In this document: positions 22,401-30,248 of the stretch, one piece after another | How the letters are laid out: the number at the start of each line of letters is the position of its first letter | How positions within the stretch are numbered: the stretch's first letter is position 1 | Assembly (NCBI GenBank): GCA_963210315.1 | Contig: OY723273.1 | Span: 1,178,001-1,242,000 of the forward strand | DNA: 64,000 nucleotides | Reading direction: 5' to 3' | Origin: Rhynchopus euleeides | Taxonomy: Eukaryota; Euglenozoa; Diplonemea; Diplonemida; Diplonemidae | The notes under the pieces: generated by a model | Database searches by the model: none | What the model was told of the DNA's origin: nothing | What the model saw: the letters and a program-made list of their open reading frames with translations, nothing else | Made by a program: the position numbers and the translations under genes

Positions 22401-24427
22401 TGGTGCGGCAGCTGGCTGGCGATGAGAGCTGGCTTCGCCACGACGTGGTGCGCAGCGCGTGTCGGCGAGGTGATGAGCGTGTGGCGCGGCATGTCGTGGC
22501 GCTGCTGGCGGCATGCAGCGACACCGGGGATGGCACGGTGCGCCTCTTCGAGGCGCTGCCCGACTTCGCATTCATTGCAGACGACAGTGTCGAAGAGCTC
22601 TTCGTCCTCGCAACCTCCAGCCACCCGACTGCATCCTATGTGCAGGATCTCCTGCGCGAGGGCACCACAGAGCTGCCCTCTCCGAGTGGCCCGCACTGCA
22701 TTGACCGCCGCTCCCCCGAGGGGTGCAAGCGGCGGTGCGCAGCGGTGGCGCGGCTGGTGATGCACAACCTCCCCCTGGTGCTGCAGGAGGATGACGTGCT
22801 GCAGGCAGGCTCCCTGATAGGCACGCTGCGGTCTGCCCCCAAGACACTGCTGCTGGAGCACGCATCGCACCCCAGCGTCGAAGATGTGCTGCGGCTGACG
22901 TGGCGCTCCCAGAGCCTCGGGTGCCGCCGTGCTGCGCGTGACTTCTTCACCCTTGGAAGCGGGACGTCGCAGCTGCTGAGCTACCTGTCATCGCACCTGC
23001 TTGCATATGCCAAGGAGCACTCCGATGAGTTCGACGCACTGGACGAAGTGTTCACCGAGGTGGAGTGTTTGGGTGCGACACAGGGCGCCCAACCCCCTAC
23101 AGACGGCGTCACGCGGGTGCCGAAAAACTCGCTGCAGACACACGAGATTGTGCGCGTCCTCCAGATGCTGCCTGATGACCTGACGCATGCAGGCTCGCGC
23201 CTCCTGGAAACTATCGTCATCTATGCGATGAAACACACCGACATTGTCCTGAAGGAAACGTGCACGGACATCGTGCAGGGCACCTGTGTGGCAGAGGTGT
23301 TGGATATTGTCGAGTGCTACATCGATGACGATACGATGCGTGTCGCTGCCATCCGCCTGCTCCCAAAGAACATCGCACGTGCCACAGGCCGTCTCCTCCA
23401 GAAGCTGCTGAGTGTGGCCATGACACACCACGACGCGGCTGCACGATGTGCATCCCAGAAGGTGCTGCGCTCCAACATGAACACCACAGCAGCACTGCCG
23501 CTGCTGATGGCGAAGATGCTGAACGGCAGTGCCGACCTGCCCTTCGACCACATCATCGGAGCCCTGCTGTGCCTCGACGGTGCGTCGCTGCCGAGTGTGC
23601 TGCTGCAGCCGCTCTGCTCGCTGCTCAGCCACACCTCGGAGACTGTGTGCACCGCAGCGTACGACGAGGTTGCCAAGGCGCCCACGGCACACCCCGACGT
23701 GGTCCGCGAGTTGATGCACATCGTCACCGCCTCCCTCGAGCCCCGCCTCACTGCCCCGCCCAGCTCGCTGGTGCTGTCGCTGAACCGCGCGCTGTGCCTC
23801 CTCCTGTCATGGGGGCTGAACCAGCATGTCAGCGAGCTTGACGTGGAGAAGCTGCTGCACATCACAACGAAGTTCGCCTCGACACCCGAAGGCGACCTGG
23901 CACTGGCAATCCTCCGCCGCACGAAGAAGGAATACTCTAAGATGTGCCTGCGCTACCTCCTGCAGAAGCACAGTGTGACTGAGCCCCGCTGCATCGCTGT
24001 CGGGTTGCCGGAGCTGCCGGATATTGGGAAGAACGACGGCGTGAATACTTGGGACTACGGGCGTCTCTTACAAGCCGTGGTTCCTGCAGTCCTCGAGCGT
24101 GGTGACGACTGGGCGGTTGCTCTTGCTAAGCGGTCTACAGTACTGAGCGCTGTGATGGGGTCTCGTGTGAAGACTGCCGTCCACGAGCTTCCCTCTGCCG
24201 ACACGATGCCCACACGCAGGGAACAGGCACTGCAGCACGCCGCCAGAGCGATGCAGGCCCTGCCCGACCTCGAGAGCCTCCGCCTGGCCTGCTGCTCCGC
24301 CCCTGAGGCAGGGCGCCTGATTGACGCTGTGTGCCTCATTGCAGACGGTGTGGGTGAGGAAGACGTGTTGGCGCACCTAAAGGAGCCTGCACGGAGCCTG
24401 CTCTTGCCTGCCCGTGAGGTGGGTTAG
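19484..24427 (+). CDS. 1,647-aa helical-repeat protein of unknown function
   Basis: Single uninterrupted frame of 1,648 codons, by far the longest in the window, with strong third-position GC like its neighbours. I chose the ATG at 19,484 (MHHLQLFGTL); the frame is open 15 codons further upstream without an ATG. The N-terminal 450 residues show no domain I recognise and include a basic Ser/Arg patch near residue 430. From about residue 600 to the end the sequence is leucine- and alanine-rich with paired amphipathic helices of HEAT/Armadillo type, for example around 615-640 and 850-880 (ALKHESAHVRREAAQ). No membrane segment or signal peptide is evident. It is probably an alpha-solenoid scaffold. 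That is inference from composition, and no family is assigned. The PP1 inhibitor gene follows 187 bases downstream. Confidence 0.85.
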   Translation: MHHLQLFGTLAVFGADQDIPLYAVLRYWHELEGMCPMNVKRVLEQLQLEDLLQIKGCMDVVPVLSDDESFDGRFCGDAFAPVTGQFQANPVEALLRVTRSKLNQLQVEQSKEESRRKSVSADMGASQDDNGFSLQAGLHDAIVTNSKNAATRHQKTREHGLQKEDMQNLLTGYPDEHSDAKVRLVMTSEQYEQARQHLSPDAGLNPAARQRGMRAFNPETGKRGPGVEETSVVVQPDIADDAEVDRLSRVLQGTTNVFYDAYAGVGGGDVEEDGVCMGACLDDLQERRLHAHSVPKELYDDTASVTTVVMWRQSGGSLVAAVPSSQEAALQRLHATIVDAYQHAMSDRHLWHEGVEDGWYLAHIDEHLMQAGMPGIHTPQYHILKAMAVGEFSYGDFGIQERIFPYPVPPSNSDSQSHGGSSRKSTRLASRMSRQGQFSTNVRCHQPLNAVYASMINTDVLQQIGDLKLCSYLSEAFGSSGNDFDARVVILALLSEEERLRNTYSAIVRRCMPSVYMKLLVSQILAGLTDAFRAERAAQGKPICGDPPRQWYAPTWLNALSFHEAHDAALQPLNHSDAAHRLLTLCPDNLTAGSAVAPRMLRDLLFLAAEHPAPEVRSRCSSLLRNCSDEVSARVLFGALMHAARSDEQSLRAVWTDDPQTDERNTSSVSGQTGALVLSLAAGFPDLSQEHTCAYALESLIECLWASRHGHTTTPEGQADPWSTTRPSLVSTRGFDKKSSRMAFEASTRAAIQQTAQAVRPFRLELFCALRRLAREPGGRGARIVSLALLKRWARQARLPDGGTDSGVEEAADLLHVVRDCLNPGDSIGLRWCVRALPSCVLEDRGSLATLLLLALKHESAHVRREAAQQCQLMPANHHAWAAAQLASALEKHRDVPFIDAVVGACPRLPPRPPGELLQLVLTCAQSGHQEARRLLQRSPIFEATVEMSKVQGESNWVLQSLPPLEAGCSSKLVRQLAGDESWLRHDVVRSACRRGDERVARHVVALLAACSDTGDGTVRLFEALPDFAFIADDSVEELFVLATSSHPTASYVQDLLREGTTELPSPSGPHCIDRRSPEGCKRRCAAVARLVMHNLPLVLQEDDVLQAGSLIGTLRSAPKTLLLEHASHPSVEDVLRLTWRSQSLGCRRAARDFFTLGSGTSQLLSYLSSHLLAYAKEHSDEFDALDEVFTEVECLGATQGAQPPTDGVTRVPKNSLQTHEIVRVLQMLPDDLTHAGSRLLETIVIYAMKHTDIVLKETCTDIVQGTCVAEVLDIVECYIDDDTMRVAAIRLLPKNIARATGRLLQKLLSVAMTHHDAAARCASQKVLRSNMNTTAALPLLMAKMLNGSADLPFDHIIGALLCLDGASLPSVLLQPLCSLLSHTSETVCTAAYDEVAKAPTAHPDVVRELMHIVTASLEPRLTAPPSSLVLSLNRALCLLLSWGLNQHVSELDVEKLLHITTKFASTPEGDLALAILRRTKKEYSKMCLRYLLQKHSVTEPRCIAVGLPELPDIGKNDGVNTWDYGRLLQAVVPAVLERGDDWAVALAKRSTVLSAVMGSRVKTAVHELPSADTMPTRREQALQHAARAMQALPDLESLRLACCSAPEAGRLIDAVCLIADGVGEEDVLAHLKEPARSLLLPAREVG

Positions 24428-24614
24428 AGAGTTGCACTTACACATGACTGAATATCAAGTCGGAAGCCCCTACCCCGCCCCGCGCCCAGCCCCGCGTGAT
24501 TGCCATCTTCCAAAGCAGCGTGTTCCTTGTTACTCTTGAGAGGAGCGGGCCGCATCTTGTTTGTTGTCGGATCCACTGCCACTGCCCCTCATCCACACAG
24601 GCATTTAATACACA

Positions 24615-25142
24615 ATGCAGCCGTCTACGACACCACCAGTTGCAACGTCGTCGGCATCGACGACGCAGACCACCGAGCAGAGCGACCCGCAGCAGCAGCC
24701 GCAGCAGCTGGTGCTCCGCCTGCACCCTAAGAAGGAGCGCCCCCGTGTTTCGTGGGACTCCAGCGTGAAGGACTCGCGGTCGAACATGAAGACATCAAAG
24801 AAGTGCTGCGTGTTCCACAAGAGGCGTGAGTTTGGTGAGTCTGACTCAGGTATGCTCAGGCAGTATTTAAGACCTGGATGCCACCAAGGAAAATACGAAA
24901 TGCTTGTGGTACGGTATTGAATTGCCGCCCCCGAAATACCGTGTGGGAATACTCTGATACCGGAAGGACACGAGACCCAGGCCTTCCTCCCACACGAGCG
25001 TGTCTAAAAGCATCTCCAGACAACCACAACCACCACCCTCCCCCACACAGAGTCGTGCTCCAGCGGCGATGAGCACGAAAAGCGTGACCGCCCGACCCGC
25101 TGCACGCGGAAGAGCTGCGTGTGCAACACCACCTACAACTGA
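24615..25142 (+). CDS. PPP1R11: PP1 regulatory inhibitor 3 (PPP1R11/YPI1 family)
   Basis: Two exons: 24,615-24,849 and 25,051-25,142. The intron starts GTATGC and ends CACACAG, phase 1, giving 108 aa. The family marks are all present: the block LVLRLHPKK, the PP1-binding RVxF-type motif RVSW at 44-47 (KVEW in the human protein), then KKCCVFHK at 62-69 followed by REFGESDSES, the family's Cys-Cys/His-Lys block and FGESS motif. A Cys-rich tail (CTRKSCVC) ends the protein. Inhibitor-3 binds and inhibits the PP1 catalytic subunit in the nucleus and cytoplasm. The vertebrate orthologue has also been described as a ubiquitin ligase. The family is usually 100-160 aa, so the gene looks intact. Confidence 0.9.
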
Positions 25143-26507
25143 TCCCTGGCTGAGCCTTCGCCCAGCAGGGGTTACGCTGTCTATCACACGCTACCACCAC
25201 CACTAACGTGTTGCTGTAACACGTGGCATGCAGACATGGGTCCCCCCCCGCCCCCCCTCCCAAGACCCGCAGTAATGGGGATGCCCATGCAGGCCGACAA
25301 TGCCTCAAACAAAGGGATCGTCAGCCGAGGGTGGGGATTGGGGGGGAAGAGGGGTGCGTGGCACCCATGCAAAACCGCCTTTCTCCTCCTCCTCCTCCTC
25401 ATCCTCCCTTCCTTCCTTCCTTTTATTTTTTTTTAGCAACGATTTCCCCACACGCAACGCGGCAAAACTGCTGCCCTGTTGCCGTCCTTCAAGGCAATAC
25501 ACCCCTCCCTTGCGCACGTCCAGTGTGCTGCGGGGTGGGATGAGGTCGTTTCTCTGACGAAACCCTTGTCCAAAAACAGCCTCTGCGACTCGCGTGTGCG
25601 TGGATGCCGTACATCTTCTAGAGTGGGAAGGTCGCTTGAGGCTTAGAGCCCACTAATGTGTGAGGTACAGAGGTCCAGAGACTGGTGTGTGTGTGTGTGT
25701 GAGTGTGTTGTCAGCATGTTCATATTATTCCGTCTAGCCCTCGAGTATAGGTGTGTTCTCAGTTGTCTGGTAATATTATACAGGAGAGAGGGTGCCGCCC
25801 CCCCCCCCCCCCCCCACCCACGCTCCCCCCCCGCCCTCCACCCCCCTCCTGGCGTGAGGTCATCGGAACCGCATGACCTGCCCCGGCGTGGTTGCTCTAA
25901 GATTGTAAGAATAAAAAAAACCGTCTTGCCACCTTCGTGAGTTGCCTTACCACCGCGCCAAAAGCTAAAGCAAAAAAAAGCGGGATTTTGACTCGTCTGA
26001 TCCGCCGTGTTGGGCGGAGGGTTTTATTGCAAAAACCCGGCGGGTGGGGGGTGGGGGTGGGGGGGGGGGTGCCTTTGGGGTTGTTGTGTCCAAAACTTGA
26101 ATTATTTTTTGGAACAGGACGCGCAAAGTGTCCTTCTTCCGTGTCTCTGCTGCGCAAAGGAAAGAACAATGAAACATATCTGAGAGATGAGTGCGGGGAG
26201 TAATGAGGGGTACGGGGAGTGGCGCTGGTGCGCCGAACAGGCAGAAAGGGTGCAGAACGAACCCAGCATAAAACAGCGGATGGGGGATTGGGGTGCGGGG
26301 TGCATCCGGAACTGAACCTGAGGAAGGCCTCCCCGCCCTCACACCCCACCCAACCACCCACCACCCCACCCCACCCCACCCATTTGCAACGAAACATCTC
26401 GCGGTGGGGCCACCCTGTTGGCATAGCTGCCCAGTCTCGCCCACCAGAGGTTGGAAACGAGACACCCCACTGGGCTGCAACCCCCTCCTGGGGCCCCTGG
26501 CTCGGGG
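25143..26507. other. intergenic region with simple repeats
   Basis: No credible gene. Contains (CTC)n/(CTTC)n at about 25,383-25,425, (TG)n at about 25,686-25,702, a C-run at about 25,797-25,816, a G-run at about 26,050-26,072, and a CCACCC-rich tract at about 26,342-26,382 just upstream of the polymerase gene that may be its 5' leader. Confidence 0.6.
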
Positions 26508-27617
26508 ATGAAGCGTGGGATCGATGCACCGGCGTCGGCCCCTCCGAAGAAGCTTGTGAAGATGGGGATCGACGCGCAGAAGACGAACCACAACGCCGAC
26601 ATCTGCACGATCCTGCTGGAGATGGGCCAGGTGGAGAAGAGCCAGGGGCAACTCCACAAGTGGAAAGCCTACAGACAGGCTGTCGACAGCCTCAGGGCTC
26701 TCGACAAGCGCATCACCAGCGGGGCTGAGGCTCGCTCACTCCCAGGTGTCGGGGCTAAGATTGCCGCAAAGATTGACGAGATCCTGAAGCAGGGCAGTCT
26801 TCATCAGCTTGAGGCGTATAACAGCAACCCGAGGGTGAGTGCCTTGAGGCTGTTCACAAAGATCTCTGGCATCGGGCCGAAGGCAGCCCAGACGCTTGTC
26901 GACAAGGGGTACACCACCCTGCAGGACCTGCATGACAAGGGCGAGCTGCAAGGCTTCACACACCATCAGAAGCTGGGCGTGCAGTACTACGATGATTTCC
27001 TCCAGAAAATCCCCTACGCCGAGGTGGCGCTGCTGGCAGAGGCTGCGGGGCGCATAGCGAGATCGCGTGTCGACACATCTCTCATCCTGACGCCCTGCGG
27101 TAGCCACAGGCGGAAGGTTGGGATGTCGGGCGACATCGACTGTCTGCTGACGCACCCCCTCACAGGCAGCGACTCTGGCGATGAGTATGTTTACCTCAAG
27201 CTGGTGGCAGAGGCGCTCCGTGAGAGCGGGTTTCTGGTGGACACCATCAGCGAGGGCAGCACAAAGCTGATGGGCGTGTGCAGGCTCCCCGGGTCTACCT
27301 CCGGCCACCCTGCGCGGCGCATCGACATCCGGTGGGTGCCCCGGGACAGCTACCCCACAGCGCTGCTGTACTTCACAGGGTCTAGCATATTCAACACGTC
27401 AATGCGGACGCAGGCCCTGGGAAAAGGCTTCTCCCTCAATGAGTATGGCCTGTACCGCGTGCCGAAGGCTCCGGCGACTGCGGCGGGTGTTCCCATAGGA
27501 GGGTCTCCGTCGAAGCCGACGAAGGATCCGAAAAACCGTGTGCCTGTCTCGAGTGAGGAGGATATATTCTCCGCGTTGGGCATCGAGTACTGCAGACCAG
27601 AGGAGAGGAATCTGTAG
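26508..27617 (+). CDS. POLB: DNA polymerase beta (family X)
   Basis: 369 aa from the ATG at 26,508 (MKRGIDAP). An ATG 19 codons upstream is in frame, but the family starts close to this Lys/Arg-rich N-terminus. The 8-kDa lyase domain is at about 25-105, with helix-hairpin-helix LPGVGAKIAAKIDEIL at 78-93; Lys88 matches the Schiff-base lysine (human Lys72). A second helix-hairpin-helix lies at 116-136 (FTKISGIGPKAAQTLVDKG). The palm has GSHRRKVGMSGDIDCLL (198-214), with metal-binding Asp209 and Asp211, and RRIDIRWVP with Asp273. The nucleotide and thumb region YFTGSSIFNTSMR follows. The enzyme fills short gaps and removes 5'-deoxyribose phosphate in base-excision repair, acting in the nucleus. 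It is slightly longer than human Pol beta (335 aa), mostly through a Gly/Pro loop at 322-345. Confidence 0.96.
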   Translation: MKRGIDAPASAPPKKLVKMGIDAQKTNHNADICTILLEMGQVEKSQGQLHKWKAYRQAVDSLRALDKRITSGAEARSLPGVGAKIAAKIDEILKQGSLHQLEAYNSNPRVSALRLFTKISGIGPKAAQTLVDKGYTTLQDLHDKGELQGFTHHQKLGVQYYDDFLQKIPYAEVALLAEAAGRIARSRVDTSLILTPCGSHRRKVGMSGDIDCLLTHPLTGSDSGDEYVYLKLVAEALRESGFLVDTISEGSTKLMGVCRLPGSTSGHPARRIDIRWVPRDSYPTALLYFTGSSIFNTSMRTQALGKGFSLNEYGLYRVPKAPATAAGVPIGGSPSKPTKDPKNRVPVSSEEDIFSALGIEYCRPEERNL

Positions 27618-28133
27618 GGTGTAGAGTGTGTAGATGGTGTAGTGGAGATCGCACCAATCGAGCGGGGTCCGCGAGGCTCCGCGGTAACGTGAGTAACCCC
27701 CTCGAGGCAGTGTCTCGCACACACACTGCAGCATTTCGGGAGTTGGGGTTTCGGGTCGTGTGCGGCCTAGCCATCCTAACCACCCAGCAGGCCCTTGTTC
27801 TGCGATTCCGCTGCGTACGGCTGCTGGGAGTGCACAGGCAGCACCTAGGCACACCTCTCTCAAGACTGGCTTGTCGCACCCACACACCCCGTACCCTCCC
27901 CTATTTCTGAATAAAGCCGCCATCGCCCTGTGCCGGGATGTGTTGCCATATGCACTCTCAGCCGCCCCCCGCCCACATGCACACGAGTGCAGGGATTCAC
28001 CACAGTGTCGAAACCCTGTGCCAGGTGTGGCATCCTGTTTGATTTTCTGCCTCCTGTGTTTGCTCTGCCCATCACCTGCCTCCCCGCACTCCACCCACCC
28101 GCACAGCACACAGTAACACAACACAGCAGCACC
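27618..28133. other. intergenic region between POLB and sulfotransferase
   Basis: No credible gene. AATAAA occurs at 27,910-27,915 and could serve as a polyadenylation signal for the polymerase gene. Purine-poor, CCACAC-rich sequence precedes the sulfotransferase start. Confidence 0.5.
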
Positions 28134-29123
28134 ATGCCGATGTGGCTGTCGTACGACCTGCAGCAAGCCTGCCAGACAGACCTGCCCCATGAGGCGCTGG
28201 GCAGGGCACCAGAGGAGGACGAGACGTTCGCTGTGGACAGCAAGGGGTACCGCGTGAAGCAGATCAGCGGTGTGGTGTATCCGGGTGGGTTCCACAAGAA
28301 GGGCATTGAGGCTGCGAAGGAGCGCGACATTGCGGCGTCGGACATTGTGATCTGCACCTACCCGAAGTGCGGCACGACGTGGATGCAGCAGATTGTGCTG
28401 CTGCTGCTTGCCGAAGGTGACAAGTCGCAGATCACCGACGTCTTCAAGCAGTCACCCTGGATCGAAATGCTGGCGTGCCAGTCGCCCGAAGCCCTCGCCA
28501 ACGTGAAGCCGTCGGTGGGAGGCAGGGTGGTGTGGAAGACACACGCCCCCTCCTGCAACGTGCCGTGGAAGTCGCGGCACCCGGACTCCAAGATGATTGT
28601 TGTGGCGCGCAACCCCTTCGATGCATGCGTGTCGATGTACCATCACGCGCTTGACACAGGCGTATTTGCCTACACCGGCGACTGGGAGCACTTCATGCAC
28701 AAGATCTACCTCACGGGGGTTGCGGAGCACGGCGACTTCTGGGAGTGGCACGGGGGTTGGTACAACGCCATGAAGACCGAGGAGCTGTCGCGCAACACGA
28801 TGTGGATCACATTCGAGGACATGAAGGCTGACCCGTGTGCAAGTGTGACGCGTGTGGCAGAGTTCCTCGGGATTGCCATGAACGACGATCTGCTGGAGAA
28901 GGTGGTCGGGTCGTCCGACTTTTCTGCGATGAAGCAGCAGTTTGCGGAGATGGACAAGCAGCGTGCTGAGGCAGGCGAGTATGTGAAGAAGAACCACATC
29001 CGCGAGGGGAAGAGCGGCGCGTGGCGCAAGACTTTCACCGACGAGCAGGCGGAGATGTTTGAGAAGGAGCACAAGGCACGCTCCGCAAAGTTTGGTCTCC
29101 CTGAGGGCACGTTCACAATCTAA
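28134..29123 (+). CDS. PAPS-dependent sulfotransferase (cytosolic type)
   Basis: 329 aa from the ATG at 28,134 (MPMWLSYD); the frame is open further upstream, but that part is intergenic-like. The 5'-phosphosulfate loop is TYPKCGTTWMQQ at 75-86. A KTHAP motif at 135-139 supplies the likely catalytic His137. The 3'-phosphate site is VVARNPFDACVSMYHH, with Arg159 and Ser167. The C-terminal motif IREGKSGAWRKTFT (289-302) corresponds to the conserved RKGxxGDWKxxFT loop. There is no signal peptide or membrane anchor, so it is the soluble SULT type rather than the Golgi type. It transfers sulfate from PAPS to a hydroxyl or amine. The substrate cannot be inferred. Length and motifs are complete. Confidence 0.94.
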   Translation: MPMWLSYDLQQACQTDLPHEALGRAPEEDETFAVDSKGYRVKQISGVVYPGGFHKKGIEAAKERDIAASDIVICTYPKCGTTWMQQIVLLLLAEGDKSQITDVFKQSPWIEMLACQSPEALANVKPSVGGRVVWKTHAPSCNVPWKSRHPDSKMIVVARNPFDACVSMYHHALDTGVFAYTGDWEHFMHKIYLTGVAEHGDFWEWHGGWYNAMKTEELSRNTMWITFEDMKADPCASVTRVAEFLGIAMNDDLLEKVVGSSDFSAMKQQFAEMDKQRAEAGEYVKKNHIREGKSGAWRKTFTDEQAEMFEKEHKARSAKFGLPEGTFTI

Positions 29124-30248
29124 CTCTTGCTGATGACTGCAATGAGTCTGGAGTGAAATCGGGAGTCTCAAATATCGGGTGGCACACCCGATTTCCCTCG
29201 ATTGGTGTGGCTGCTTTCGAGACTTTTTACTACCGCAGAACTACCTTCGCCTAACTTCAAACTGCCAATTATATTGTTGGGCCCCAGGCCAATTTGACGA
29301 CCTCAGAACGACCTGAGAAGCCCCCTTTTCTTTTGCCTCTCTTTTTTGGCTCAGCCACACCATCGATAGCAATACCCAGAAGCGGATGCGACGCGCCAGC
29401 TTTTGGGGTGTGCATCTGACCCTCTTCACGAGGCTGGACCTTACAGTGTGCAGCCTTGCTTTGTGTTTCTCGTATGTAGTGTCCCCCGTGTGTCGTATAT
29501 TCAGCTGTGTATTCCGCGGCTCTACTTTCTTGGAAAGGAACTATACCCAACGAACCCATCCACACGCGCACACGCACGGCCTGATGCGCGTATCCAGGGC
29601 ACTGTCCATTGCTGGGCAGTGTGGATTGCGGTCTTGCAAGGTGGGATGCACTCCCCAAAAGGGTTTCGAACCCGCTGAACTGATGTGCTTCCACAAGGCA
29701 GCCCTCAAGTCCCACCACTTCAACCCAGCAGCCTTCTTGCTCTGAGTGTGGCCGCAGTGCTCCGGCTCGGCAGCCAGCCAGCCAGCCCACACCCAGCCAA
29801 GACGACCCCGACCCACCGGGGGATGTGTGCAACGCTACGAGCGGTAGACCAGGATGCGCTGTGCAGTGTTTGCGTCTTCCACCTCTTCCACCCCACCCAC
29901 CCCACCCTACGCCCTTCTGCCCACACAGCATACCGACACAACACAGGCCAGACATGGCACGAGAGCTCACAACCTGCACATTGAGCGAAGGGGTCACCTC
30001 CAGGTTTTTTCAGCACACTTCGATGTGGGCGGAAAGTGTCACGTGCTTGTTCGTTCCCAGTTGTGCTCCCCACTCACGACACCATCATCAGCAGGAGTGT
30101 GAGTGTGGAAGCGTCAACGCATCAAGACAACGGTATCAAAAGTGCAGAACGAGCGCAGTGACACTTTTTTTGGCTTCATTTCCTTCCACTCGACTACACC
30201 ACCCACCCACCCTCTTGATCCACCACCCACCACTCAGGCGCAGTGGCG
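29124..30248. other. intergenic region, 1.1 kb
   Basis: No credible gene. An inverted pair just after the sulfotransferase stop (GGGAGTCTC and TCGGGTGGCACACCCGA, 29,160-29,195) could be a 3'-end hairpin. A CCACCC-rich leader precedes the MLH1 start. Confidence 0.5.

Noticed and set aside
20163..23922. Long frames (up to 348 codons) antisense or out of frame to the 19,484 gene
   Set aside because: They are shadows of a GC-rich coding strand, with no start context and no family features. The same applies to antisense frames over POLB, MLH1, RPC5 and the kinase.
29660..29685. T-arm-like GGGTTTCGAACCC
   Set aside because: Neither strand can form the remaining tRNA arms.
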